A stretch of DNA of 64,000 nt from Galbula dea (GCA_013399015.1 VWZX01004666.1:4684156-4748155), one strand, 5' to 3'. Shown: positions 47,901 through 62,900, numbered from the stretch's first letter. Notes: generated by a model not told the origin, from the sequence alone. A program made the numbers and translations.

Positions 47901-50900
47901 GGGGTGGTAATTTACAAGCATGGCATTTAACCTGCAGTAACATCATCCCCTGCACTTGGCATTACTTTAGCCCATCACTTCTCAAAGGCCATAAACTTTG
48001 GACACACAGGTCTTCATTTTTCTTGTAGCTGTGGGAAATATAAATCATGCAAAACTGGAACTGTGACTTGGCCAGTCCCACAGCTGAACAGAATTTTAGC
48101 CAGACAATGAATACTTGGAGGAAGTGCCTCATGGGGTGGTAAAGGTACCCGAAAGAGTGAACATAAGTGGGACCAGTCCCTGTGCCCCTCCCTCTGCAAG
48201 GATGCCAAGCACACAGCAAACAATGCACCTTTCCATCAATTTTGTTTCCAAGTGACTCAAGCCAACTAGTGATTTATAGTTAGAGCTTAAGAAACTAAGA
48301 TCTGCTTACTGTGATACAATTTACAAATATTAAAGCACCTTGACTTCAGAATCCTGGTGTCCTTGCTCTCAAAACCTTTGTACTTAAGAAAATCCCTTCT
48401 AAATCTGAAAATAAAATAGTCCAGAGCTTTTGCTGAACTTAGCTCTGTAATAGGAACTACTGCTTTGCCAACAGAGAACCCGTCATCCTCCTGCACTGGG
48501 AGGGTACATGGTTTGGCCAGCACACGTCACACTGGCATGATCTGATACAGCAGTTTAGTCATAGAGTAGGGTGTAGCAGAGAAGTGCATAAGTTAAGATG
48601 AGAGGCAAGAGAAGGGCAAGTTTTCTTTCAGATCAAACAAGGACTCCCGGGCCAGTGCCTAAAGGAAGAAGCACTAAAGTGATCCAAGTCTCAGATTTTC
48701 ACCACATATGGACATGACCAAATACAATCCACTGCAACACAATAAAAAAACATGATTCAGAAACTATATGCTAAACTAAGTAACCTCCGTGGACCCAGAA
48801 AAGGTTCTGAATATAAGCTGTGCTATTAGTTTTAGGACTTCAGAGGTCACTTCGAAAAAAACCCCCAATATCCGCAAAATGTGTTTCTGATGTGAATCAA
48901 GAGGGCCATATATCCCAGTACTGTCACTGTATGCAAGAGAACAACAAAGAACAGGATGCAAAGCTTGGTCCAGTGTCACCTGCGGAGTGAATAGCCAGTC
49001 GCCTCATGCCCTTTCATCTGCAGAAGGGATGGATTTTGAGGCCAGTTCCATCAGGCTGGGGTTTGGTGCTGCAATTTCGGCATGACCCTCCTTGTCTAAC
49101 TTTCTGGGGTTGCTTCCATGCACAAAGCCAGTGAAAACACCCACACAGCTGTTCAAATATTTGACGTCTGAACTGCTTGACATTATTCATTCATCTCAGG
49201 CTCATTCAAAAAAGATTTCTGGACAAGTGCTGTTATAAATGGATTAAGAGGACCACTAAATGCAAGGAAGGCCTGATAGGATCACACCTGCTTCTCACTA
49301 ACTCAGTCCAAGTATAAAGAGGGCTCACATCTTCCAGTTTCTGCTGGTTGTGTACGCTGCCATCCAAGGGCAAAGAAAATCTGAAATGGAGCACAGAAGC
49401 TACTTAACAGAGTAAAATGGCCTTTGCAACAGCATTGTTTTGCATCTACTAATGGAGAATGGGAGCTTACAGAAGACTTCTTCCACCACCACTATGCTTA
49501 GGTGATTTGCAATTCAACAGCATGCACTGGCAACAGGGAAGGTTCTTCCAGCAAGGCTCAGCTTCTGAAGGTTTTGCAATAATTCATGGCCATCAGCAAC
49601 GCTGCCTACAGCGGACCTCTAAAGTGAGTGCTGCTATCCAGAGGCCAATGTTTGGAACCAGAACTTTATCCCAACATGTTAATACAGTGAAATCTGACAA
49701 CTGAATGTTAAGTTTTGAGTCTGACCTAGGAATTCACAAGAGACACGATTTATTATTCACAGAAGCAACTGCACTGTTATAAGGAGAGTCACCTAAGATC
49801 TGAGGAATGCGATTCCACATGTGAATTTGAAAACACTGCTTTCAGATGAGAGAAGAACAAACCAAAATGCTAACTCTCCTATATCTTTCCTTTTCCTTGT
49901 TGAATTTTTGCTCTTGCTGTGCATTTGGTAAGAGGCAACCACTCGTCATATGCTGCCAGTCCTGATACAATTAGCCTCCTGATGCTAAAGCAGAACAATT
50001 CTCTGACAGTCTTAATCCCAGCTGCCTCCTTAAGGTCCAGATAAACAGGAGTGAGCAGACAGGTCAGACACTGGGGCCATTAAGCAGAGAAAAAACGAAG
50101 TTACAGCTCTGTCTCCAATCCCCATTGCTCTTGTATCTAGGTGCTCTGACAAGCAATTCCAGCACTGGTATTGAGTGGCACCTCTATAAACCCTGTGACA
50201 GTATGGGAGACAAACTCCCCCATCAATCAGAATGTACCTATCAAGATCACTTACCTAGCACCCCTGCTACCCTCCAGCACTGCATACACAGCTTTGCTTG
50301 GGCTGGCCTTGGAGCAGCCTGTCTGAGCACCAACTCAAAGGTAGTTTCTGAAAAATGTAGCACTCAACACAAGCAACAGTGTTTCTGAAATACTGACTCA
50401 GAGGTCTGAAAAGCGGAAAAAATTCACGTGCCTCTTTGCTGCTGCCAGGCTGCAGGCACAGGAATCAGCTGAGCTTGAAGGAGACTGGAAAACACTTCCC
50501 AATCTCTTCCACGTGCCTGTTAATAATGGTTAGAGAACAATCTAATCAGAAATCCTTTCCTTCCCCTTTTCACAAGTTGTCACAGGACTTTTTTCCTAAG
50601 CCATCCGCCATGGCCAAGCATCCTCTCTGACCATGTACTGCTGCTCAAACCTGACTTCGTTGTGCAATCCTCCGGATGACCAGTCACCTCAACATCTCTC
50701 AAGTGAATGGTGGCTAAAGCTAAGATCAAGAGTCATTAACATGATATATGAGCAGATTCACAGAACAGATAAAAGGGCTTCAAGTCCCTCCTTTTCTCCA
50801 TCATGTTCAGTGGCATATGGCAAAAGTGACAACATATGCTAAGGTGTTGGCAGCACTGCTGGCTTCTGTGCAGGCATGAGTTCACGTGGAGATTTGCAGT

Positions 50901-53900
50901 CTTGGGAGTAGAAAGGTAAAACAACCAGACTAGTGCAGACCCAAACAACTACAGCAAAATTTCATCAGTATTACTGTCTGCACCACCATTACAAAAGCAG
51001 CTACTATACTCTGCTCATGCAGAGGATCAAACTCATCTATGTCAAGTATCACTGGCGGTTCTCCCGTTTGAGCACCAAGAAATGGGGGAAAGTACTGGAA
51101 GTATTTTAGAAATTGAGACTTTTGTGCAAATTCTATAAGTGGGTCTAAATCCAAATCCATCTCAGGGACACCCAGCTCCACTGGGGCCTGTTTTGGCTGG
51201 GAAGAAACATTAATTCTGCTTGCAGGTAATTTACATGTGTTCAGCAAAGAAGCAAAAAAGCCTCCCATAAATCTCCAGAACTGCAGCTTCCGTTAATTAC
51301 ACTCCTTGCAGTGACCCCCTTCTACACAACCTCTCTTTCCAGCACGTTCACTCTCTTTTCTTAACGAAATGTCACTCCTTGGCTTCTTGGAGAGTAAAAA
51401 CAATGAAGGCAATAAAAGTAGTTTATGCAGACACACGGCCAGGCCTCTCACACACTTCCTGAGAATGGCTCTAAACTGGGTTTATTTCATCAGCTGCTGA
51501 AGTATCCCAAACTAGCACTAAGAGGACAAGGTTGCACGGATGCAGTTTTATTTTAAAAGGCATTCGGGAAGAAAGAGAAAGCCATTAGGGATTCTTGAAA
51601 ACAAGCAGAAGGCAGAGATGAAGCCATGCCAAACATCAGTCTTTCTGCAGATCTGTAACACCTCCCCAGCAGTACTTTTGGACAGTGAAATTTTTCCTCC
51701 ATTTTTTCCTAGCACAAACAGGGATAGAATAGTTCTGGTGACTTTCACAGCCTGTTGTAAGAAAAATTACATTCAGAGGCCACAAAAGCTGCTTATAGGA
51801 CAAGGGTTTATTTCTCTGGAGACAGATCCACTTCAAGCAAAACAGTGATTTACCTGGAAAACTGACACCCAACTGTGTCATTACAGTGTACACCTGAAAT
51901 AGCACATGCATCCATCTGATGCCATCTATTAGCTCCCACAGAGGCACAAATGGGTTGCCAGAGACCTGACTGCTTACCAGCATCTTGGATGCTTACAATG
52001 ATCTTTGCTAACAGATCAGAGGAACAGCTGCCTTTAAAGAAAGGGGCCATATAATTTTATGGCCATTAACATCATTTCACAGCACTGTGCTGAACAAAGG
52101 GCAGGCAAGCTCCACTGTACAGGGTAAGAGCCAGCTGCTGCAAGGCTCAATGAAGAGGCTTCCCCACCCCTTGCAGCACTGAGGAGATTTCTTTTATGCC
52201 TCTCCATAATCCATCTGGTATGGATTGTGGCTGCAGAATGGAAAATGCACCTGGACCAAAGGTTTGATCTGGTGCGGCCATTCATGCATGGCTGCCTCCT
52301 ATAGCCTCGTGCCAGTGCGATGCACTACGGTGAGAACAGTCTCATAATCTATCTCAAAGGCTGCTCTTCAAAATCCAGAGCCAAAGTACAAAAGCAGCAC
52401 CAACAGCCACAGTCTTTGCAACTACGGCTGGTTTTCTACAGTCAGGGAAAGGTGGATCTGAAAGCTTTTGTTCCCCTGGGGAGAGGGTGGAAACAAACAA
52501 AAAAAGGAAGAGGGAGAATTAAAGTAATCTTGAATCACTAAGCAGATTCACACCACTGGATCAATAAGCACCACTGACAGGGATCACAGGAATGCTGCAA
52601 CTTTGCCAATAATAAAGCACCACAGCAGAGCTTGGAGGATGACTTTTCTAAGGCAGCCGACCATGAAGCAGCAAGGCTGGTGAACAGCTGAAAGTGACAC
52701 CCTGGCTTACAGCAGGCCACTGCCAGTGGCAGGGCTTGATGCAGTTTGCTTTAAATAATGATGAGCACAAAGATTGTATTTGTGGGGGAAAGGCAGCCAA
52801 AGACTGAAAAAACCAAGGGCTAAATTTCACGGGCCAAACCCATGTGCTCTTCCCCCCACACGAATTCTTTTTTAGGTTGGAAAGAAGAAAAAAAAAATCA
52901 GTACTAATTTAATCAATTGATCAGCCTATTGATTGCAAAACTGGAGCTGCTAGTTAGCCATGTGCTGTAATGCCCTCAACTCTGAAACCACAAAACACAC
53001 CATTGATTTCTTCACTTCCAGCTCCAACACAAGAAATAAAGCTGGGCTTTCAGTGGAAAAGCAACTTTCTTGCCCAGGGATGCAAGAAAAGAAGAAGAGA
53101 GACCAGGGAACAGGGAGAGCTGTACCTTGTGAGGTTCCAACTAAAATTATTTACAGATGCAGTCACAGTGTCTTGTGTAAACTCTATCGATTGGGTGGCT
53201 GACAGTCTTGGGAGCCTCCATACTAGGACAATCAATCTGGCTGCAGTGTCACCTGCCACTTTGCTGAACAGTTGACAATGCAATTATCCAGTGTGGAGGC
53301 AGGGAGTTGGCGTGTGTCAAACGCAGTTAGCCACTTTCCGGGCACTACTCGATAATACGTTTCACCGCTGAGCGTAAGAGACAACATGCGGAGACAGGAG
53401 CTGTTTAGAGCCATTGAGACCCATGCTCCTTTTTTCCTTCAGAAAAATCACTGCCTCTGACTTAACAACTGTATTCTAAAATGCTATTAAAATCATGTCA
53501 ATCAACTACTGTGTGCTTAAGGCTGAAGTCTGACCTGAGTGTCCAAGAAGTAGGTTGCAGTCCTAGCAAAACTGCAGACACTTGGGGGGAAAAAAGAAAG
53601 TAAATATCAAATGACTGTCTTAAAGCCTGTAACTTCCAAAACCAAAGCAGACAGACTGCTAGAAAAATGGATTGCATAGAGCAGCTAAGCAAGTGCAGCA
53701 GATGGGACTGGAAGATCTTATGCTGCATGTCTGAGATCTAGGAAAACGGAAGTTTAAAGGGATGCTGTAGACTCAAACTCCAGTCAATTTTAAAAAAAAA
53801 AAATGAGTAGTTTCAGGTGTTCTACCTGCCCCTTTACTCCCCCTTCCAATTTTCTCAGTGTTACAGTTGCATTTTGTTTTCTTTTTAATTATTTCTTTTC

Positions 53901-56900
53901 CTCCTTCCTCTGTTGCTGGGTGACAGACATTCTTTTTCTCCCCCAAATATGATATATCATACTGTCAAATGGAGAGAATTCCCCTTCTACCCACAGAAGA
54001 TCTCTTCCTGGTTAGAACGGTTGTCAGTATTACGTAAATCAAACAGCAAGGTTTAGTTAATTGTGCTCCTTTCACCTAATGCAGCCTGGCAGTTTGAGTA
54101 TAAAAATAAGGTTCTTACATTTTTGCATGCATTCATGTTAAAGAAAATGCATTACCAACAATCCGGACTTTTAACAGCTATAAGCACCAGTTTTGTCTTT
54201 TTTTTCAGTTAAAGTGATTTTTACTTTGCTGAGTCCCATTGATTACTTTGTGTTCTCAAATGAAGATGACGCTGTTCCTTAAAGCGTTATATGAACTTTA
54301 AACACATATGATACTGAGTCATACTGGCTTTTGTAATAAATCACATACTATTCTCATTTGTTTTACCTGCTCACTTAAGTAAACTTCTGATATTAACATA
54401 CAGTACAATACGCAAGAGATTTATTAGCCAGAGAATCCCTCAAATTCCACAGTTTGTATGGATACAAACTATGCAGAAATTGTCAGGTACTGTCCATCTG
54501 CTTATTGTATATAACATTATGTAAACAGATCTGTTAGCATTTTTAGGTCATGTTACCTTATGGTCAAGTACTTGTTCACAAAGGAAAGAACACACTAAGG
54601 AACCATTGGGCTACTCCATCAGACCAGTGCAAGGTACTGTCCTTCAGCAATGGAGGGATTACCTGGATTACCACCATTTTACACAAGGGCTGAGGTAAGG
54701 CATGAGTGCTCTGGGACTCAGCAGCTCCCTAAAGGAGGGGGATAAGGTATAGAATAAGCACTTGAGAAACATGGTATTTATACATCTCGCCAACTGGGAA
54801 GCTTACAGCATGTAGAAGCAACCAGCAGAAGGTAGCAAACCAAATATAGGAAGGCTAAAATACCATGACTGGGAAGGATGCTCAGATGTATAAATGCATT
54901 CACCTTAGCAATGAGGGATGCTGACGCTGGAAACGTGACAGAGAAAGGCACTGAACTGAGTTCTTGCTAAGTGGAAGGAAGATTAAGAATTTCATTATGG
55001 CAAAGATTCCCTGTACTCTTACCACTGACTGCTCTTGCATCCAAGCTGAAGTTTGCTTTAGCGTGCCAGGGTAAAACAAAATGAATTCTGACTCATCTAC
55101 ACAAAAATGTGGAAGATTATTCTAGTTACTAGATCATTCTTCCAAAAGGTCTAAATGCAGCCCGAACCTCCTGGCATGGAAAAATTGAAAGTCTCCTTGC
55201 CTTCTGAAGCTTTCCTGCATGCCTCATTATATTTTATCTGAAAATGAGGGCACAGCTGGCTACTAGGTGAAATTCTAGTACAAGACTTTTAAGGTCTGTC
55301 ACCAGCTTTGCTGCTATCTTTATAATATTAGAGGAGATGCTTCTTCATTCTTCAGTTTGCATGTACATGGCAAACAGATTTTGCAGAGTTTTGTTTAGTT
55401 TGATGCTAAAGAAATCACACCGAGAAACAAAAAGGAGTTTTCCTCCTTTATTTGGAGCTTTTGCCAGGCAGTTGCCAGACACAAACAATGTCACTGTATT
55501 CACAAACACCTGCTGCTGAGGTAGCAGAACTGAGAAGCACCTACTTAAAGATTTTGAGGACAGGACCTCTCACTTGAGAGCATGTTTTTAATGTGGCATG
55601 CATTTAGAAGGAGAACAAATTGGAGGAGCGTGTAGCTATTTTCCCAATGCTCTTTCTTGCACAACTAACCCATGCAGGACAAAGGCTGGAATACAACTAT
55701 TTGCCGCTCAAACTGAAGTACACCTTGATTCTGCAGTGACGGAAAAGCTGACAATATGACTACAGCCATCTGCTGGAAACTTCTGAACATTTTAACACAG
55801 TCCCACTTTCCAGGCAGTTGCTCTAATTGTACATGACATGAGATCCAATGCAAACAGGCACCCAATGAGAACTGTAGTTTGTTACAGCTTATAAGGCTTT
55901 TCAAAGTGCCTCTATGCATACATTAAATTGTGCTATTCCTTTCCCTTGCTAAGACATTAACAAACAGATGCAAGTCCTTTGCTAGCCTGGGAGGAGGGCA
56001 GCATTGAGAAATATAGAGAAACTTGAGAGTTAAGTAATTCCTGTGTTCTCCTTCAAGAGTATTGCAATGCATCAGATGGATCCTGCTCATGTTGATCTTT
56101 CTCAGAAACTATCCTTTCCTGAAAATGCCCTGCTTACCATTTAAACATTTTCAGAGTTTCTCTCTTCTGTGTTATTTTTGTTGCAACTGATCTGTTGAAG
56201 GAAAAGAAACCCAGAAGAGCAGCAGCAACTAGCTTGCTACTGTGCTTGGAGGAAGGTTATTGGTGTGGGAGCTGGAGAGAAGAGGACAGGCTGGATGGAA
56301 AGAACTTCACTGCATTCTTTCATATCTAAAAAGGACAGCAATCTTCGTTCTATCAGACCATGCAGTTTGGGCTTTAAATGGTACTTGCTGCTAGCTTGCT
56401 TTCCCTGTCTCTGTCTCTCTCCCTTTGAAGCAGACTGGACAGCTTCCTCAAGCTGGCGTTATCACTCCCTCTAACCACTCTTGGCAGGCAATCTAATTCC
56501 CCCTGAAAAGGTCACCGCCATTTTAACTGCCTTTCAATCACATTAAGCACGCTGCCGCTCGTGCTCAGAGCACTGCGCCTGCAGCTCTCCTGACTGAGGT
56601 GCGATCGATAAACTGACATCCCGTCCCCCCACCCGATCTCCCCAACCACCCCATCCACAGCTTGCCTCCTTCCCCTCTCCTGGCCCAGCTGCCTTCCCAG
56701 AATGGACAGCAGGAGACCAAGTGACAAAATCCTCTCCTCAAATCCCAAGCAGCAGAAGGGAGATGCTAACCTGCCATTTACTAATCTTTATCCCATCTGC
56801 TAAGGAAAGAGAAGGGTGTAAGCATCCCCCCCCCGCTTTCCCTACACCTACAGAGGCAGTCACTTCACAGGACAGTTTGCTTAGGCCCCAGTCCAGACAC

Positions 56901-59900
56901 CTTTGAAGCTGTGTTACAAAGAACAAGCCTCCCTCAAGCTTCCCTCAATGCAATCATTACCGTTATCTCTCCCCCTGCACTGCTTTTTTTTTTTTTCAGT
57001 TACGAGTTATGTGTTCCACTCATCGATCCCTGTGTAAGACACTGTTTTAAGTCCTCTTGCCTTTTGACTGTGCTAAGCCGTTTAAGAGATGACAGCGGCT
57101 TCTATCAGTGTGAAGCTGATGTGATTCTTCTCAGATAAAGCACCTTTTTTTTTCCACTCTCCCTCCCTTTCCCTTCTTTCAAGTAAGAGACATACACACA
57201 AAAAGAGACACTGAATCTTTCAAAGGAAAAAAAACCCTTTTGAACTTCCCTCAGGAATTCTTTAAAGGGATAACCTTACACTGTAAACACTGAGGGTAAC
57301 GTGCATCCATTCTGGAGAGGAAAAGAAGAATTGCTACAAATATGCTGAGCGTTAAAAAAAAACCATCAGAGAGGGAGCCACTTGATGCTTTCAGTTGTGA
57401 AGCCTTGTTGTCTTCCTAAACACAAACTCATTAGACAAAGATGGCAAGAAATAATCCCCTGCAACAAAGAGCGTTGGAGAGGGATAATTCAGAGATGTGA
57501 GGATAGATGGTTACTGAATGTGCAGGTATTTCAACAGAAGTTTTGGTCTTGTGACACTGTACTGAGATAGGGAAATATTTCATTATTGTTTCTGTATAGT
57601 TTTTCGCTTTGAAGCATGAGCTTCAATTTAAACAGCACTTGGTATTTCATGCTGGTAGCCTTCTGCACCTATGCCAAACATAAGCAAGAACTCTCCTACT
57701 ACAAAACCCTACTTCAAGCAGGACCTCTGCTGAAACAAAGTGGTTCTAAATCCTATATAGTTGCTAATAATCTTTATTTACTCTCTGCATTATTTCAGTT
57801 TCGAGGTAGCAAATTAAGTGATAGCAAATGATGCCTTAAGAAGCCAGCAGGACAGCTAGAAGTACCAAGCATTTCCTGACTGAATGTTTTCACCAAACCC
57901 ATCAGCTTAAGAGACAACATACTGAGCCCTGCACTTCTCAGTTATGTTGCATTTCCACTTGCTGCCATCTCCTGTTCTTCCCACCTGCTGCCTCAAGTAT
58001 GCCAAGCCACGGTGAGTGAGAAGGTGTGTTATGGCTCTGCTGTGCTAGACCTGACTGGGGATTTGCAGCTGCAACACCAACACAGAAAACTGCCCCTCAT
58101 GTGAGAGAAGTAAGTCACTCTAGAAGAAAGAAAGCATAGTCTCAGGAAACATGCAAGTGAAGCTTTCAGCCTGTGAGTGCTCCTAAGTATTAGACCACCT
58201 TTCAGAAAATCTGACCAAGGCTTCTAATTTCCTTGACCTTTCTGTTTTCAAGAAGAAAATCCTCAAGATCTCCCAGCCTCATCTGAGAACTTGACAGGAT
58301 CTTTCATATAATTAACAAAGAGTTTTCCTCACCTTGCGAGCGATATGAACTTTGTCCATTAACCAAAATGGACAGAAAGAAGCAACTAGGACCTGTGTTA
58401 AGTTTGAGTCACTTCTGTAATGCTGCCCAATGGTCTGATTGACTCATGCAATACAAGCTGGCCACAGTGTGCTGCCCCTCCTTCACTCAGCTGTGACACC
58501 TCCTCAAAGCATCACACCATTAGAACTGAAATTAATGAGACACGGACCTCTATTTTCCCCTCTGGTTTTAGGTATTTCCCCATGTTATCTCTTTAGACAT
58601 TGGTGACACTCCTGTAGCCTGGCAAAGGCTGTCTGGCATTATTAGAGCTTTGATTTCCACATCGCTGCTGCTTCTCAGCAAAGGGAACAGAGCCAAACAC
58701 AAAGCCTCGAGTGATGGGGGTTAATGAGGGCCTTGCCAACTCCAGACAAAGCAGTTCTAAACACTGACTTTGTGCTGTGCTTCAGGGCTATAAATTAACA
58801 ATTCTGTCCCTAAAACAAGGCAAGAATCAACACTGGCCAAGAAAGGAAAAAATAAAAGTCGCCTTAACGCTACCTGAAAGCGCACAAAGCAGGCTTGACT
58901 GATGGAGACTTCTGAATGCCAGCAGCCAGGGACAATACGAGAACTAGGAATGGGAGCATGAAACAGCGTAACTTGCCTGAAAATAAATACATAAGTAACT
59001 ACAAGAAAATTCCATCTTTTCCTTGGCTTCCCAAATTTTACAGAAACTTCTTGTGCAGGTACCCTGCAGATATTATCTGATCATCCCAAAGTACTAGGTA
59101 GAAAGTTGGTGGCAAGAAGTTCTCCTGTTAAGGGAAAAGGATACCTCTGTACATGAGCATGGCAGCTGTTGAATCCAACTGCCAGCAGAGGCATGCTCCA
59201 AAGGAGCAAGGGCACAGAGAAACACATGCACTAGAGACCTGTCAGCCACTCTGGTGAAGTAATTTCTTCAGCAGTGGCACTGCCATCAAAAGCTGCACAG
59301 AGAGGATGTTCCTCACTGAAAATGCTACAGAGAAGTTTCTTGTGGGTGCTTGTGAGCTGATCTACAGACACCTTTCATCCAGCACCACAAAGGGAAGGAG
59401 TCTATTCCAAAAGCCTTCCCATCAGGGTAATTACAGATGGCTTTAGAACTGCACCTAGTTATGCTCTACACTTCTAGTCTTTCAATCCTTTGCTGAATCT
59501 GTTCATGTAACTGAACACTCCTGAAGGTCTCAAAAAGGAAAGAAGAGAGACCATGTACCTCCTAATGGATTCAAGGCCAAGGATGAAATACAGAAGTACC
59601 TGTCCATGTCTGTGAAGCCATCTAGCAGAGGTTACAGCATGGACTGATGCTAGAATCTAACTTCTGGTGGAGGAAAACAGTTGATCTATATAATGCAAAC
59701 TAATGCATTTGAGAATTCCTTAAATAAGGAAGAAAATGCAGCAATATGAAAGGTTCAGATCACACTTATAGAATCACAGAATTGTCAGAGTTGGAAGGGA
59801 CCTTTAAAGATCATCTACTTCCAACCCCCCTCCCTGGCAGGGACACCCTCCACTGGACCAGGTTGCCCAGAGCCCCATCCAGCCTCCTCTTAAAAGCTTC

Positions 59901-62900
59901 TAGGCATGGGGCTTTCACAACCTCTCTGGGCAACCTGTTACAGTGTCTCACCACCCTCATAGTGAAGAACTTCCTCCTAATATCTAATCTGAAACTGCTC
60001 TCTTCTAGTTTGCATCCATCTCCCCTGGTTCTATCACTACCTGACCTCCTAAAAAGTCCCTCACCAGCTTTCTTGTAGGCCTCCTCGGAGTTTTCTCTTC
60101 TCCAGACTGAACAGCCCCAACACTCATGTCTGTCCTTGTCATTTCAGTGAGTGCTTCAGACTCAAAAACAACTGGGAATGTTAACCATGTGAAGACAACA
60201 CAATGTTCACACCAAAGAAAGTGGCACCAAAAGAAGTGGAAGATTGTGCTCTCCTCAAACTCAGGTGTTCAGTGGGGCTGAAGGAAGAAACTATGCATGT
60301 ACAAAAAACCAGCAGAAATGATCTGAGCAGCTTTTTATAATCAGGACTAGCAGTGACAATATAGAGGGACTCAGAGATGCTTCCCCAGTATGGATTGTAG
60401 CAACTCTACTACATAAAAATACTCCAAGGACCTGTATGGTCTCATCAGATCTCTACCCGAAATCATGTACACGTGCAACTCTCCACATTGGCACAAAAAC
60501 CATTAAGGTTGGTAGGGCTACAGAGACAGGAAGCAATAGTGTGAGCTTCACTGGGCAGTCTCTAAAAACCAGAGAAGCTGCTCATTTACCTCTGTGCTCC
60601 TGAATCATCTGCTCTGCTACAAACCAGCTACAATTTAATTTCAGAGGAAGGTAAGAGTAGATTGGGAGTGCCAGGTCATCAGCCAGGCTCAAGGCTGGAT
60701 TTAAGTCCAACTCCCTTACATAGTAGCCTTTCCCCTCAAGATATTTTAAATTAAAATCCAAGCTGATATAGAAAGAGATCACATCCCATCCTCTTTATTG
60801 AACAGAGGAAGCCAGCATTCCTTCTCTGTCATTAGGCATGCACTACGTGGCTTGCTTGCGAGAAACTCTCCTTAGTGCCAAAGGTTCATGCCAACGAACA
60901 GTTTAGTAAATCCTCTTCTTTGAGGCCAAAGGGCTGAGTGTAAGAAAGGAGCCAGGGTTCTAGCTAAAATTACATTCACCAATAAAGCTCACGAGAGGTC
61001 AAATTTTGCCATAATTCACTCTCTCCTCAGTAACTGATTTCCTCGTCACTAGGAAAGGAGCAAAAGAAGGAGGAAAAATAAAATGTGTTTGTCTGGGAGC
61101 CCTGAGGGCTTGCAGTGCTGGAGGTGCAGAGCAGGTTCCTGGATTCTCATTTATCAACCTTAAAAGGGATGGAGTGATAAATGCACAATTGGCCTTTTAA
61201 TATTTTATGCAGGTGCTAAAGCGACTTAGCTGTCACCTCCAATACATCACCACAGGCTGATACAACAGCTTTCGTCACTCCAGGCTGGGGATTTTTACAA
61301 TTTCATTTCTACTTCCCTCTCTTCACGTATTTCCACCTATTTCTTACTAGGTGCAACATATAAGAAGCTATTTTCTCCAAATGATCTCCCCATTCTACCC
61401 AATCCTACTCATTCTCTCTTCAGCCACATTTCTTACACAAGAAATAACACCATACTTTTGTTCAAGATCTGCACGAATTTTGACTCTCATTATTCAAGAG
61501 AGGCAGAAAGATGAAATCAGTTTACATTCTGGCAAAGGCTGAAGGTCCCACCCCCTATGAAAAGCAAATCTCCAGGTCCCTCTCTTTAAACACAGGCAAT
61601 GCTCAACTTCCACAGTAGAATAATTTATAAGGGCCCCCAAAACACTGGCGCACCTCGAAATCCTCCCTCCAGGAGGGTAGTAGCCCGTATCCTCTTCTGC
61701 CCGCACCATTCGTACTCTTCAAAGCGGTTGCCATTCTCATTCTCGATGTCCACAGAGTCATCCTCAGTCATGCATGAGCCTTCTCTCTGCACAGGGTAAA
61801 GTAGGGGCAGAGCATTGAGATGCACGGAATAACTTCTTGAGATTAATAACTCACAGCAGGATGGAGAAGAAAAGCTAGACTGTTCTCAGGACAGCTAAGT
61901 GTAGAGGAGACAGCAACATCTACTTCTGCTCCCATTCCCAGTGATCTGAATCTAGAAGTAAATGGGTGCTGGAAAAACTTAACAACCTTAAGATCAAAAC
62001 AACTTGCACGGTTCATAATTTTTACATGTGAACATTTAAGGTCTGGTTCCTACAATGCTGGTGGGTATTTCAACATCATTCCCCTGTTTTGCACGCACAA
62101 CTGCCCTATCATGTAAACTACAGATTCCTTTGGCCCTGAGCAGTAATATTTTCCTAGAGCATACTTTTTGGGGCACACTGATCGAAAGACATCTGTCTTC
62201 ACACTATGCTCTTCTTGAGGCAACAAGAATGAATTTATCATCCCTATGGTGGGCTTTTCCTGAGAAACAAACACAGAAAACCCTATGACACAACTCTCTC
62301 CCCTCCCCTAGTGCTTGTTCCTATTTCTTCATTGCTGTCATTGGGATGAACAGCAAGAGAATGGTTCTGCTCAAACACACGTGCTGGAGTAAGTTGGTCA
62401 CGCATCATTTACAAATGCCAGTCTGTCACAAAAGAACCCAACAAATAATAATTCTAATGTTGTCAAAGGCAGAGATCAGAAAGAACTCTTCCCGCTTTGC
62501 TACATAGGAAGCATTAAGCTCTACAAAAGGCTTCATAAACTTCAACAGCTCTACCTTCACAGTCTACAACTTGAAGACTTAAATAACAGCAAAAGGGTGC
62601 ATGAAGTAAAAAAAGTTACTAATGCAACACAGGAGGAAAATTCAGAAGAATCTGTCTCCCGAGACAGAGAGAAGTGACTACAGATCTTATGGAGACAGTT
62701 AGCATTGCCTGCAAGCTCAGCAATATTAGTTTTTGCCACGTGTTAGGTTAACTGCAGACAAAGCTGGGAGTAGGGAGAAGGGAATGGCAGCTGGCAATCC
62801 TGCTGCGCCTCTACCTTTGCAAGGCATTGTTCCACATGCCTACTCATCTCCTCCTCGGATCCTGACAGAGGTCGGCTGCAGAGGGGACATACCTGCCCTT

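Larger units (their letters stand above)
47098..61653 (-). other. RNF220 14.6-kb intron
   Basis: This intron holds the only clear CR1 of the window and several candidate regulatory blocks (52870-53430, 53990-54570, 56470-56660, 58490-58880, 60950-61280). No gene is recognisable on either strand. Confidence 0.6.

Noticed and set aside
30175..56235. Shared AGAGCAGCAGCAACTAG at about 30175 and 56217
   Set aside because: Mostly a CAG-type simple motif; flanks show no similarity.
59746..60078. 110-codon plus-strand open frame
   Set aside because: It is the antisense reading of the CR1 3' end, not a gene.
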